This document shows, piece after piece, positions 11,073-20,200 of a DNA stretch of 38,687 bases. The notes below the pieces were generated by a model that did not search any database, was not told the origin of the DNA, and worked only from the letters and a program-made list of their open reading frames with translations. The DNA is taken from the NCBI RefSeq assembly GCF_014635905.1, contig NZ_BMDS01000010.1, forward strand, positions 1-38,687, in the 5' to 3' direction. The stretch is from Limosilactobacillus caviae. GTDB lineage: Bacteria; Bacillota; Bacilli; Lactobacillales; Lactobacillaceae. A program made the translations under genes and the position numbers. The number at the start of each line of letters is the position of its first letter. Position 1 is the stretch's first letter.

Positions 11073-12542
11073 TTAGTAATATCGATGTGTATATCCGTAA
11101 TGGTTACCGTATGTTGGGTGAGTGTAGGTTGAATGGTAACCATTATTATAACTATGATAGGTATGATATTGCGGTGTTGAGTAACGTTGGGTAGTAGCAG
11201 CTTGTGCATGGTTTTCAGTAGCAGGAACAGCTTGCGATTCACTATATGCTTCGTTGCTATTGTTTACTGAAGTACTTTCTTCTTCGCTTTGACTAGTTCG
11301 TGAATGGCGATTACTTGAGCCAGTAACCTCATCGCTACCACTACCAGGATCGTTGTAACTTGCACCACCTGGAAGAATGAAGTTGGTTTCATTATATCCG
11401 TTATAGTGTGGTTGCGACTTGTACATCTTAGTTTCGTGATTAACAACGTTCTTGGCTTTTAATCCTAATTGCGTACGAATTAACTTAGATACCCGGTTGA
11501 TTTCTTTTGGACTGGCAATTTGGAAGGATACTCCTTCGATCGTTGCGTTTTGACCTTGGAAATGGTACGTTTTAACGTTATTCATTGCTCCATGGTAGTT
11601 ACCGTAAAGGGTTGCAATGTCGTCAATCGGAATATTAGTTTTAACCCCATCCCCAACAGCATCAAGGATCTTATTAGCTGCTCCAATTGATCCAGAAGTC
11701 TTAAATTTATTGATAACGCTCTTTAGAATCTGTTGTTGCCGTTTTTGCCGACCATAATCATTATTTGGATCATCGTACCGCATTCGTGAGTACTTCAACG
11801 CGTTTGCTCCGTTAAGGTGTTGTTTCCCTTTTTTGAAGTGGTGACCCTCATAGTCAAAGGCAAATGGATTATTGACTTCAACTCCGCCAACAGAGTTTAC
11901 AACTTTTTCGAGAACTCCCATGTTGATAACGGCATAGTAATCGATTGGCACATCAAGTAGTTCTGATACTTGTTTAACGGTTTGCTTAGGGCCATTAATC
12001 GCATAAGCCGCATTGATCTTGACATAGTCTGGACCATCACTAGTTTCGACACGAACTAAAATGTCTCGTGGAATACTGGCCATTGTGATTGTTTTATTCT
12101 TTGGATTAATGGTGAATAATTCTAGCGAGTCGGTATTACCACCCTTGTTACCCCGATCTAGGGCACCAACATCGGTTCCCATCGTAAGGACAGAGACAGG
12201 CTCACCTTTTTGGAGCTTCTTACTAATCTTACCATCACCAGCACCAAACACTCCCTTGGCAACTGAGTGAACTTTATGATATTCGTAAAATCCACCGGCA
12301 ACCACAAGGCAGATTAGGAAACCAATCAAGAGCCGTACCCAATTAGGAGTTCGGTAGTGGTGTTTTTGCGGTGGCTGAAAGTCTGGTGATGATTGTTCTT
12401 CTTCGCGCCGCAATCGATTTTCACGATTATTATGTGCTTCTTCGCGTTCTCGCCGTTTACGCTCATTAACGTCACGTTGGATACGTTCTTCCATCCGTTT
12501 ACGGTAATGTTCCCGTGATTCGTGATTATTGTTATTATCCAT
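11073..12542 (-). CDS. LytR-CpsA-Psr (LCP) family wall polymer ligase
   Basis: Membrane-anchored LCP protein that transfers teichoic acid or polysaccharide from a lipid carrier to peptidoglycan. The long charged cytoplasmic N-terminus is rich in Arg/Glu and precedes one membrane segment (LLIGFLICLVVAGGFYEY). The LCP domain follows, with LTMGTDVGALDRGNKGGNTDS, MASIPRDILV, KINAAYAINGP and LNGANALKYSRMRYDDPNNDYGR QKR-type Arg-rich segments that bind the pyrophosphate-lipid. The C-terminus is low complexity, rich in Ser/Asn/Tyr/His. ATG 12542 has GAGG 10 nt upstream; an in-frame TTG at 12548, 4 nt from the same GAGG, is an alternative adding two residues. It may act on the rhamnose-containing polymer implied by rmlACBD, which is inference. 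Confidence 0.93.
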   Translation of the reverse strand: MDNNNNHESREHYRKRMEERIQRDVNERKRREREEAHNNRENRLRREEEQSSPDFQPPQKHHYRTPNWVRLLIGFLICLVVAGGFYEYHKVHSVAKGVFGAGDGKISKKLQKGEPVSVLTMGTDVGALDRGNKGGNTDSLELFTINPKNKTITMASIPRDILVRVETSDGPDYVKINAAYAINGPKQTVKQVSELLDVPIDYYAVINMGVLEKVVNSVGGVEVNNPFAFDYEGHHFKKGKQHLNGANALKYSRMRYDDPNNDYGRQKRQQQILKSVINKFKTSGSIGAANKILDAVGDGVKTNIPIDDIATLYGNYHGAMNNVKTYHFQGQNATIEGVSFQIASPKEINRVSKLIRTQLGLKAKNVVNHETKMYKSQPHYNGYNETNFILPGGASYNDPGSGSDEVTGSSNRHSRTSQSEEESTSVNNSNEAYSESQAVPATENHAQAATTQRYSTPQYHTYHSYNNGYHSTYTHPTYGNHYGYTHRYY

Positions 12543-12580
12543 ATACAAAGTACCTCAATAAAATAAGTTCTAACTTTATT

Positions 12581-12610
12581 AATATAGCAGAAAATTAATA
12601 TCAAGTTCAA
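12581..12610 (-). promoter_or_regulatory. Candidate promoter of the LCP gene
   Basis: On the minus strand TTGAAC (12610-12605) and TATATT (12586-12581) are separated by 18 bp, about 40 nt upstream of the start codon. Confidence 0.55.
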
Positions 12611-12728
12611 ATATATCGTAAGACTTTAAACTTTCTGTAACTTTTCGCAAGGATAGACTTTCCTAAAAATATGTAATAGTATAGTAGAGATATTGCGCAA
12701 ATTTAAATGAAGAAAGGAAAATAAGTTA

Positions 12729-14306
12729 ATGTCACCAAAACAACTTGCTGAAGCAGTTAATAAGCGACGGACATTCGCCATAATTTCACACCCGGATGCC
12801 GGTAAGACAACCATTACTGAGCAACTTCTCCTTTTTGGAGGCGTTGTTCGGGAAGCTGGGACCGTTAAAGCACGGAAAACCGGTAACTTTGCTAAGTCAG
12901 ACTGGATGGAGATTGAAAAAAAGCGTGGAATCTCTGTTACTTCATCTGTTATGCAGTTTGATTTTCAAGGAAAAAGAATCAATATCCTTGATACTCCGGG
13001 GCACGAAGACTTTTCTGAAGATACCTACCGGACATTAATGGCAGTGGACTCTGCTGTCATGGTTATTGATAGTGCCAAGGGGATTGAGCCGCAGACAAAG
13101 AAGCTTTTCCAAATTTGTAAAATGCGGGGGATTCCGATTTTTACCTTTATGAACAAGTTTGATCGGGATGCCCGTGAACCGCTCGACTTGCTTAATGAAG
13201 TTGAGGATGTCCTTGGAATTGAGACTTACCCGATGAACTGGCCAATTGGTTCCGGTCACCAGTTTAAAGGAGTATATGACCGTTTTAATCGCCGTGTTGC
13301 ATTGACCCACCCAGCAGACGAAAGCAACCCTTACTTACCATTAGATGAAGATGGTAATGTTAAAGGTGAAAATCCATTAGCTGGTGATGGTGAATGGCAG
13401 GACGCAATGGATGGCATGGAATTAGTTGAGGTTGCTGGTAATGAGTTAGACCGTGAAAAGATTGCCAAGGGTGATCAAACGCCTGTCTTCTTTGGTTCAG
13501 CGTTAACTAATTTTGGAGTACAAACTTTTTTGGAAACTTATCTTCAATTTGCACCAGCACCAAGCGACCATAAGACCGACGAAGGGGATGTTGTCAAGCC
13601 TCTTGATCCTGAATTTTCTGGCTTTGTTTTCAAGATTCAGGCAAATATGAATCCACGACACCGTGATCGAATTGCTTTCGTGCGGATTTGTTCTGGCGAA
13701 TTTGACCGCGGGATGGATGTTACTTTATCACGGACGAAGAAGCCAATGCGGTTATCAAACGTGACCGAATTCATGGCTGACACCCGTGAAAATGTCGAGA
13801 CAGCAGTTGCTGGTGATATTATTGGACTATATGACACGGGTAACTTCCAGATTGGTGATTCTATTTATAATGGTAAAAAGGATATTCAATTTGAAAAGTT
13901 ACCACAATTTACCCCTGAATTATTTGTTCGGGTATCTGCTAAAAACGTGATGAAGCAAAAGTCCTTCCATAAAGGTATTAATCAGTTAGTCCAAGAAGGA
14001 GCCGTTCAGCTTTATCGCAGCTATTCTACTGGCGATTATATCTTGGGTGCCGTTGGTCAGCTACAGTTTGAGGTCTTTAAGTTCCGAATGCAAAACGAAT
14101 ACAATTCCGAAGTTGTGATGGAACCAATGGGCAAGAAGACTGCTCGTTGGATTGATCCTGACCAATTAGATGAGAAGATGTCGTCATCACGGAATATCTT
14201 GGTTAAGGACATTCATGACCAGCCGCTGTTCTTGTTTGAAAATCAATTTGCGGAAAACTGGTTTAAGCAAAAGTATCCTGATGTGAAGTTGACGGCGAAG
14301 TTGTAA
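12729..14306 (+). CDS. prfC: Peptide chain release factor 3
   Basis: Translational GTPase RF3, which recycles RF1/RF2 from the ribosome after termination. Length 525 is standard. GTPase motifs are G1 HPDAGKTT (about residues 21-28), the [11 protein letters not shown] switch region, G3 [14 protein letters not shown] and G4 NKFD. The insertion and C-terminal segment ([12 protein letters not shown]) are those of RF3 rather than EF-G. GAAAGGA lies upstream. It is transcribed divergently from the LCP gene and ends at its own terminator, so it appears monocistronic. Confidence 0.97.
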   Translation: MSPKQLAEAVNKRRTFAIISHPDAGKTTITEQLLLFGGVVREAGTVKARKTGNFAKSDWMEIEKKRGISVTSSVMQFDFQGKRINILDTPGHEDFSEDTYRTLMAVDSAVMVIDSAKGIEPQTKKLFQICKMRGIPIFTFMNKFDRDAREPLDLLNEVEDVLGIETYPMNWPIGSGHQFKGVYDRFNRRVALTHPADESNPYLPLDEDGNVKGENPLAGDGEWQDAMDGMELVEVAGNELDREKIAKGDQTPVFFGSALTNFGVQTFLETYLQFAPAPSDHKTDEGDVVKPLDPEFSGFVFKIQANMNPRHRDRIAFVRICSGEFDRGMDVTLSRTKKPMRLSNVTEFMADTRENVETAVAGDIIGLYDTGNFQIGDSIYNGKKDIQFEKLPQFTPELFVRVSAKNVMKQKSFHKGINQLVQEGAVQLYRSYSTGDYILGAVGQLQFEVFKFRMQNEYNSEVVMEPMGKKTARWIDPDQLDEKMSSSRNILVKDIHDQPLFLFENQFAENWFKQKYPDVKLTAKL

Positions 14307-14323
14307 AATAATTTTGAACAAGA

Positions 14324-14353
14324 GTATCTATGCAATTGTATAGATGCTTTTTT
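14324..14353 (+). terminator. Rho-independent terminator after prfC
   Basis: GTATCTAT (14324-14331) pairs with ATAGATGC (14340-14347) with one G-U pair; six T follow. Confidence 0.82.
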
Positions 14354-14378
14354 ATTCACTGAAAAATATGAAGAAATA

Positions 14379-14407
14379 TTGAAAAACTATTTAAAAATAT
14401 TTAAATT
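14379..14407 (+). promoter_or_regulatory. Possible promoter of the NlpC/P60 gene
   Basis: TTGAAA (14379-14384) lies 17 bp before TAAATT (14402-14407) in a very AT-rich leader. This is a weak match, and other AT-rich boxes nearby are possible. Unlike the transpeptidase and adhesin genes, I see no cre site here. Confidence 0.3.
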
Positions 14408-14467
14408 TATGATTTAATTTACCTGTTTAATGAAAGTTAATTTCTCTAAGGAAAGTCAGGTAATATT

Positions 14468-17299
14468 ATGCAAGAAAAAAGCCATTATAAGCTTTTTAAG
14501 GCTGGTAAAAACTGGTGTACGATGATGATTACATTGATTGCAGCAGCAGCGGGTGTATCTATTGCAAGCACCACTGTACACGCTGATACAGCTGCAACTC
14601 CAACAGTTCAAGTTGAAAAAGCAACGGGAACAAAAGATCAACAATCCAATGGTAAGCCTGATCAAGAAAAGCAATTAGGTCAGGGTTCAGTAGACACACA
14701 AAACACAAACACCAATCCATCTGCTAAACAACAAGCCGATGTTGATTACAAAACACCGGTAAATAACGGTTATATTGATACCGTTACAACTAATGCTAAA
14801 GATGAAAACAGTATTGAAGTTAATGGTTGGCACGCTACTAACCAATATAAAAATGGAATGGATCACTACCTTATTGCTTTGAATGGTGATAATAACCATG
14901 AATTATACCGAACAAAGGTAGAAACAACTTACCGTCCAGATGTTCAAAAGGTATATCCCAAAGCACCTATTTCAGGTAATGGTGGTTTTCAAGCAACTAT
15001 TCCTGTTAATCGCTTAGATAATGCGTCATTTGTACGTTTTGTATCTCGTTATACTAACAGTCCAGTCGGTGAACCTAATGGCGGAGTTGATTTCTGGTAC
15101 CCGACCATTCAGACCAAAGCGGCATATTTAGATAATTTCAAGGTTAATGGCAATAATATCGAGGTTAGTGGTTGGCATGCGGATGATCAATCAGTTAATA
15201 AGCCGGCCCACTTCTTGATTTTATTTGATAAGTCTAAGAATAAAGAAGTTGCTCGTCAAGAAACAAAAGTTGTTGCCAGTCCAGATGTAGCACAAAATGG
15301 CTATGCAACGATTGCTAATGCTAATAAGTCTCGCTTTAGTGCTGTATTTACAATTAATCCGGCCATGCTTGGCGATGAGCTTACCATTGTTAGTCGTTAC
15401 AGTGATAACGAAAAAACAGGTGAAGGTAACCGTTCAGATTACTGGTTTAACAATAATTCGCTTAAAATTGGTAAAGGTAAGAATGCTGGTTACATTGATC
15501 AATTAAGTGTTGATGCTAAAGATAATAAGGTAATTGTTAGCGGTTGGAATGCCAACGATGATTCAGCAGTATTGACAAACCATTATTTGATTTTATTCGA
15601 TAAGACGGCAAACCATGAAGTTGCTCGTCAAGCGGTAAAGACACTTGCTAGCGCTGATGTAGCACAAAATGGTTTTGGCGATGTTAATAATGCAAACCAG
15701 TCGCGGTTTAATGCTTCGTTTGATATTACCCCAGCAATGATTGGTCACCAATTAACAGTTGTTAGTCGGTATACTAATGATGCTAAGGGTGGTGAAGGGA
15801 CCCATTCTGATTACTGGTATAACCAAGCTGCTGTCCCTGTCTATGCTAACCAAGCGGGATACCTTGATCAATTTAGCGTTTCAGGAGCTAATGGGCAAAT
15901 AAATGTAAGTGGTTGGCATGCAGCTGACGCATCTTCAATCTTAAACAACCATTACCTGATTTTATTTGATAAGACTGCAAATCATGAAGTTGCCCGCCAA
16001 AACGTAAAGGTTACTGCTAGTGCTGATGTTGCGCAAAATGGTTTTGGTAACATTGCCAATGCAGGTCAATCTAGATTTAGCACGAACTTCAAAGTTACCC
16101 CAGCAATGGTTGGTCATCAATTAGTCTTAGTTAGCCGTTACAGTGACGATGCTAAAGGTGGCGAAGGGAACCATATTGATTATTGGTACAACAATGCAGT
16201 TAATTTGAATAATAACCAAGCATGGTTAGATAATTTCAATCAAAATGGTAATACAATTACCGCTTCTGGTTGGCATGCAGATGATTCATCATTTATTAAC
16301 AAGCATCACTTTATTATTCTCTGGGACTTAAGTAAGGGTCACGAAATTGGTCGTAAGGAAGTAACCAATACCACTAGCCCTGATATTAATAATGTCTATG
16401 GCAATGTTCTTGGAGCTAATAATGCACGGTTTAGTGTCAGCTTTAACATTGATGGTCAATATGCTCATGATGCAATGCAATTAATTAGTCGATACAGTAA
16501 TGCGGATAACGGGGAAGGTAATTACTCACAAAACTGGCTTACTAACCAGTACTTGAATCTTTATCAAAACCCATCATGGATGTACCAAATCAACTACAGC
16601 CAAATTCAACCGACTGGCCCGGTTGGACACAACATCGGCCCCGGTTACGAAGGAATTAAAACCCAGTTAGTAAAGGATCGGATTGGTACAGGTTATCAAC
16701 ACAACACTTATACAACTGCTGATGCTTATCGGGTAATGAATGTTCAACGCGCGCATGGGCTACCAGCTACCGGTTGGGTTGATTATAATACTTGGGTAGC
16801 ATTAGGGTTGCCTGCTGACCAATGGAATAGTATTGATAGTTATGTTGCTCCACTTGGTGCCGGCGCTGGTTCTTCTCGTCAGGACCACATTGAGGCAATG
16901 ATTCGTCAGGCTTACCAATACATGGGTAAACCATGGCTAGCCGGATGTTCATCATCTCCTGCCTATGGTGTGGATTGCTCTGGTTTAGTAATGCAAGCTC
17001 TTTATGCTGGTGGTATTAATCCAACTTCATGTAGTTCAATTTACCATGGGTTCCCAGGTAATGAATGGAATTCACGTAATCTCTTTACTGACCCTCACTT
17101 TATGAATGTCTCATACGGTGACCGTCAACGTGGTGATTTAGTATTCTATTACCAACCTGGTACACATACAATTTGGCACGTAGCCATTTACCTTGGTAAT
17201 AACCAAGTAATTGAAAGCTGGCCACCAAGAGTTATGGTTCAACCAATTGTTAATGGTCAACGTAATGTAATTGCAGGGATTAGACGAGTATTCGCATAA
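14468..17299 (+). CDS. Secreted NlpC/P60 peptidoglycan endopeptidase with five RDV repeats
   Basis: Secreted cysteine peptidase (943 aa) likely cutting stem peptides of peptidoglycan. The signal is a KxYKxGKxW variant with Phe for Tyr (KLFKAGKNW), cleaving near VHA-D. A Gln/Lys/Thr-rich linker precedes five RDV repeats (about residues 101-698). Units 2-4 are a separate lineage in which RPDVAKVYP has become ASPDVAQNGY or ASADVAQNGF and SGF has become SRF. A short region resembling a peptidoglycan-binding domain (VQRAHGLPATGWVDYNTWVALG) follows. The NlpC/P60 domain has the nucleophile Cys837 (GVDCSGLVMQAL) and the His of HVAIYLG. ATG 14468 is preceded by AAGGAAAG/CAGG. The stop is 8 nt before a terminator that also forms the leader of the next gene. 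Confidence 0.92.
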   Translation: MQEKSHYKLFKAGKNWCTMMITLIAAAAGVSIASTTVHADTAATPTVQVEKATGTKDQQSNGKPDQEKQLGQGSVDTQNTNTNPSAKQQADVDYKTPVNNGYIDTVTTNAKDENSIEVNGWHATNQYKNGMDHYLIALNGDNNHELYRTKVETTYRPDVQKVYPKAPISGNGGFQATIPVNRLDNASFVRFVSRYTNSPVGEPNGGVDFWYPTIQTKAAYLDNFKVNGNNIEVSGWHADDQSVNKPAHFLILFDKSKNKEVARQETKVVASPDVAQNGYATIANANKSRFSAVFTINPAMLGDELTIVSRYSDNEKTGEGNRSDYWFNNNSLKIGKGKNAGYIDQLSVDAKDNKVIVSGWNANDDSAVLTNHYLILFDKTANHEVARQAVKTLASADVAQNGFGDVNNANQSRFNASFDITPAMIGHQLTVVSRYTNDAKGGEGTHSDYWYNQAAVPVYANQAGYLDQFSVSGANGQINVSGWHAADASSILNNHYLILFDKTANHEVARQNVKVTASADVAQNGFGNIANAGQSRFSTNFKVTPAMVGHQLVLVSRYSDDAKGGEGNHIDYWYNNAVNLNNNQAWLDNFNQNGNTITASGWHADDSSFINKHHFIILWDLSKGHEIGRKEVTNTTSPDINNVYGNVLGANNARFSVSFNIDGQYAHDAMQLISRYSNADNGEGNYSQNWLTNQYLNLYQNPSWMYQINYSQIQPTGPVGHNIGPGYEGIKTQLVKDRIGTGYQHNTYTTADAYRVMNVQRAHGLPATGWVDYNTWVALGLPADQWNSIDSYVAPLGAGAGSSRQDHIEAMIRQAYQYMGKPWLAGCSSSPAYGVDCSGLVMQALYAGGINPTSCSSIYHGFPGNEWNSRNLFTDPHFMNVSYGDRQRGDLVFYYQPGTHTIWHVAIYLGNNQVIESWPPRVMVQPIVNGQRNVIAGIRRVFA
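14768..16560 (+). repeat. RDV repeat array of the NlpC/P60 protein (5 units, divergent lineage)
   Basis: Five units with the SGWHA(D/T) ... FDK ... SxDVAQNG ... SRF ... SRYS/T ... DYW pattern. Units 3 and 4 are the most alike, both with LILFDKTANHEVARQ, ASADVAQNGFG and TPAM(I/V)GHQL. This suggests a more recent internal duplication. Confidence 0.88.
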
Positions 17300-17300
17300 T
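17271..17300 (+). promoter_or_regulatory. Weak candidate promoter for the M23 gene inside the preceding gene
   Basis: TTGCAG (17271-17276) and CATAAT (17295-17300) are 18 bp apart and overlap the stop codon of the NlpC/P60 gene. If used, the terminator at 17307-17339 would lie in the M23 leader. The -35 is poor. Confidence 0.3.
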
Positions 17301-17306
17301 TCAATG

Positions 17307-17339
17307 AAGGGCTTAGAATTCACAATTTTAAGCCTTTTT
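17307..17339 (+). terminator. Terminator between the NlpC/P60 and M23 genes
   Basis: AAGGGCTTA (17307-17315) pairs with TAAGCCTTT (17329-17337) with one G-U pair, ending in a T-run. Only 27 nt separate it from the next start codon. Confidence 0.8.
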
Positions 17340-17366
17340 ATTATGGATAACAATCGGGGGATAGTA

Positions 17367-20078
17367 ATGGAGAATAAAAAACATTTTAAACTATATAAAA
17401 GTGGTAAAAGTTGGGTAGTAGCCGCAATTACTACCATTGCATTTTCAACAGGCCTTGTATTTAATACTGATGCGCTTGCGGATAATCAACAGCCACAACA
17501 AAATAGTCAACCACAAACTAGCCTGACATATAACCACCAAGATAATGGAAATTACGGTTATTTAGATCAAGCTAATTTTAATAACAACCAATTAAGTGTT
17601 GCTGGATGGCAAGCAACCAATCAGGCAGTTAACGAAAATAACCGATATGTAATTGCTTATGACAGTACAACGAACAAAGAATTAGGACGTAATACTGTTA
17701 CTAATGTTGCCCGCCCTGACGTTGAAAAAGTTCATAACGTATATAATGCAGGTGAGTCCGGTTATAATTCAGCAATCAAACTTGACTTTAATAATATGCA
17801 TGATGAAAATGACTCGATTCAAGTTGTCAGTCGCTATAGTAATGCAGCTAATGGCGAGGGGACGCATACGGACTGGTGGTCCCAGCCGATCTCAATTGAT
17901 AAAAATAATTATGCGTGCATGGACCAATTTAAAGTTCAAAATGGTCAACTACATGTAGCAGGTTGGAATGCTACTAATGGTTCAATTAATCGAAATCATC
18001 ATTTCTTAATCTTATTTGATCAAACAGCAGGCCATGAAATAACACGGCAAGAAGTGAAAAAGATTGCTCGTCCAGATGTTGCTAAAGTTTATCCTAATAT
18101 TGTAAACGCAAATATTTCAGGATTCAGTACAGCTTTTAATGTTGCTAACTTAGACTTTAATCACCAATACCAGATCCTTAGCCGTTATAGTAATGCTGCT
18201 AATGGCGAAGGATCAGATGTGACTTATTGGTTTGCTCCACAACGGATTGCACCAGCTAGTCAAGAGAATTTAGGATACGTAGATAACTTTAATATTAGCG
18301 ATGGCGGTAATCTAACAGTCTCTGGTTGGCACGCAACTAACTTATCAGACCTTGCAAGTAATCGGTTCATCATTATTTTTGATAAGACTGCTAATCGTCA
18401 AATTGCTTCTGCTAAGGTAAACAGTGTTAGTCGCCCAGATGTTGCAAAGGCATATCCGAATATCCTTAATGCAAATAGTGCTGGTTTTAATATTACTTTT
18501 GATCTTGGCGCAGGCCAATTACAGCCGGGACACGCCTATGCGGTAGTAAGTAGATATTCTGCTGATCCAAATGGTAATGGGAATGATGGACAACACGTTG
18601 ATTTTTGGTCAAATCCAATTACATTAAATCAAACAGCATTCAGTATCGATCGTACTAATATGACTACTGATGGTTTACAGGTCCAGGGATGGATGGCAAG
18701 TGATAATAGCTTAAATCAGCGAGTACCATATCTAATTCTTTTGCATAATGGGGAAGAGGTTACACGTCAAAAGCTGGTTTTAACTACTCGCCCGGATGTT
18801 GCAAATGTCTATCCAGCAATGTACAACAGTAAAAATAGTGGTTTTAATACCATCATTAAATTGAATCAGGGACAGTTAGCGCAACTTGTTGATGGGAATA
18901 TGCAGATCTTGTTACGGTTCTCAACTACTAGTGATGGTAATCCACATCCAAATCAAGGAGTAACAGATCAGCTTAGTGGTAATTACCCAACAAATACAGG
19001 AAATGCAACTGTCAAGCTTGATGGAAATAACATTAAGATAGCGGGTTGGCATGCAGCAATTGGCAGTAATCAACGTCAATACCAATACCTAATTGTTGTG
19101 GGCTTAGATGGTCATGAATTTTACCGTATTCGTTTAACTAATCAAAATTCAAACCTTAATAGTAACAACGCTAATGCTACATGGATTACAGGAGCTACAA
19201 AGTCTGGATTCAGTTCAATGCTTCCTATTCATGCTGATATGGATCACCGTGCAATCAAAGTTATCCATCGTTACACCGATGATCCAGCTGGTAACGGTAA
19301 TTATCTTGATTTTATATCACCACAAATTGATATTAATGATGGCTTTCAATCGCTTAATGGCAGTACAGTATATTATGATCCAGCTAATGGTCAATTAGCG
19401 ACTGGATGGCGGACGATTAACGGTAACCGCTATTACTTCTCTGATGGCTATGATGTTCAGCCAGATCCTGATGACTTATGGATTCATTATGACCAATTAC
19501 ATGGGCGGATGTACACCGGTATAAATTGGGTTGATGGTCATTGCTACGATTTTGGTAACAATGGTATTGCACGGGCATTACCGCAAAATGATGGATGGAG
19601 TTGGCCATTCCCTGGTTCTGGAGAAGGGTGGTTCCAATCAGGGCAACGTTTTGGCTACACACCTTATCCACGAAAAAATGGTTACCATGATGGCCTTGAT
19701 TTTGGTCGTAGCGATCACCCTGGTTCAGCAGTTCATGCTGTTCACGGTGGACGTGTGTTAGATGTTAATACTGTTCGTGATGATAACGGGCAGACAATGT
19801 GGTGGTTTACAACTATCTGGGATGGTCGTTTCCTCTACGTATACCAGGAAGCATTTAGCAACCGTAACCGGATTACAGTAAATCGCAATGATATTGTATA
19901 TCCAGGGCAAGTAATTGGTTACCGTGATCTTGATCATTTACACCTTGGCATCAACACCAGTCCTAATTATGGGGTAGACCTTAAGAATTCATTTACGCCA
20001 AGTTGGTCAGACAATAGTAAAGCAACTGGTCATGGAGAATGGATCGATCCTGAATGGGTAATTAGAAATCGAGTATAA
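17367..20078 (+). CDS. Secreted M23 (LytM-like) peptidase with five RDV repeats and glucan-binding-type repeats
   Basis: Secreted wall protein (903 aa). ATG 17367 is chosen because it follows CGGGGGA and opens the signal peptide MENKKHFKLYKSGKSW with a perfect KxYKxGKxW; upstream in-frame starts lie in the preceding terminator. Cleavage is likely near ALA-D. Five RDV units follow (about residues 63-656). Unit 5 has lost the RDV motif. Next come choline/glucan-binding-type repeats (VYYDPANGQLATGWRTINGNRYYFSDG split over two segments, then MYTGINWVDGHCYDFG). The C-terminal M23 domain has HDGLD (His774, Asp778) and HLHLG (His857, His859), fitting zinc ligands and one catalytic His. The usual middle His is not obvious: the aligned segment reads LYVYQEAF. 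Activity is therefore plausible but not assured. A terminator follows. Confidence 0.9.
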   Translation: MENKKHFKLYKSGKSWVVAAITTIAFSTGLVFNTDALADNQQPQQNSQPQTSLTYNHQDNGNYGYLDQANFNNNQLSVAGWQATNQAVNENNRYVIAYDSTTNKELGRNTVTNVARPDVEKVHNVYNAGESGYNSAIKLDFNNMHDENDSIQVVSRYSNAANGEGTHTDWWSQPISIDKNNYACMDQFKVQNGQLHVAGWNATNGSINRNHHFLILFDQTAGHEITRQEVKKIARPDVAKVYPNIVNANISGFSTAFNVANLDFNHQYQILSRYSNAANGEGSDVTYWFAPQRIAPASQENLGYVDNFNISDGGNLTVSGWHATNLSDLASNRFIIIFDKTANRQIASAKVNSVSRPDVAKAYPNILNANSAGFNITFDLGAGQLQPGHAYAVVSRYSADPNGNGNDGQHVDFWSNPITLNQTAFSIDRTNMTTDGLQVQGWMASDNSLNQRVPYLILLHNGEEVTRQKLVLTTRPDVANVYPAMYNSKNSGFNTIIKLNQGQLAQLVDGNMQILLRFSTTSDGNPHPNQGVTDQLSGNYPTNTGNATVKLDGNNIKIAGWHAAIGSNQRQYQYLIVVGLDGHEFYRIRLTNQNSNLNSNNANATWITGATKSGFSSMLPIHADMDHRAIKVIHRYTDDPAGNGNYLDFISPQIDINDGFQSLNGSTVYYDPANGQLATGWRTINGNRYYFSDGYDVQPDPDDLWIHYDQLHGRMYTGINWVDGHCYDFGNNGIARALPQNDGWSWPFPGSGEGWFQSGQRFGYTPYPRKNGYHDGLDFGRSDHPGSAVHAVHGGRVLDVNTVRDDNGQTMWWFTTIWDGRFLYVYQEAFSNRNRITVNRNDIVYPGQVIGYRDLDHLHLGINTSPNYGVDLKNSFTPSWSDNSKATGHGEWIDPEWVIRNRV
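17553..19335 (+). repeat. RDV repeat array of the M23 protein (5 units)
   Basis: Units 1-4 have clear SGWxAT, RPDV(A/E)K, SG(F/Y) and RYS motifs. Unit 5 keeps AGWHA, KSGF and HRYTDDPAGNGN but has NANATW where RNDV is expected. Unit order matches the amidase array: the third unit has LQPGHAYAVVSRYS and the fourth YLILLHNGEEVTRQ. Confidence 0.88.
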
Positions 20079-20084
20079 AATATC

Positions 20085-20123
20085 ATAAGTAGGCTATGGG
20101 AAATCGTAGCCTATTTATTTTAA
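20085..20123 (+). terminator. Terminator after the M23 gene
   Basis: ATAAGTAGGCTA (20085-20096) pairs with TAGCCTATTTAT (20107-20118) with one G-U pair; the 3' side is T-rich. Confidence 0.78.
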
Positions 20124-20128
20124 ATAAC

Positions 20129-20157
20129 TTGTTTTATTTTAGTGAATCTTTTATATT
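20129..20157 (+). promoter_or_regulatory. Promoter of the transpeptidase gene
   Basis: TTGTTT (20129-20134), 17-bp spacer, TATATT (20152-20157). Its layout matches the adhesin promoter at 23202-23230. Confidence 0.7.
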
Positions 20158-20170
20158 GGAAGCGTAATCA
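20156..20170 (+). promoter_or_regulatory. cre site (CcpA operator) at the transpeptidase promoter
   Basis: TTGGAAGCGTAATCA fits the relaxed cre consensus WTGNAANCGNWNNCW at every position. It overlaps the end of the -10 box and the expected start point, a position typical of CcpA repression. Confidence 0.7.
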
Positions 20171-20200
20171 TATTATGAGGATGGGAGAATAATAGGGATA

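Noticed and set aside
17271-17366. Longer start for the M23 protein
   Set aside because: The extra 32 residues would be encoded by the previous gene's end and its terminator. ATG 17367 has a ribosome binding site and opens a perfect signal motif.
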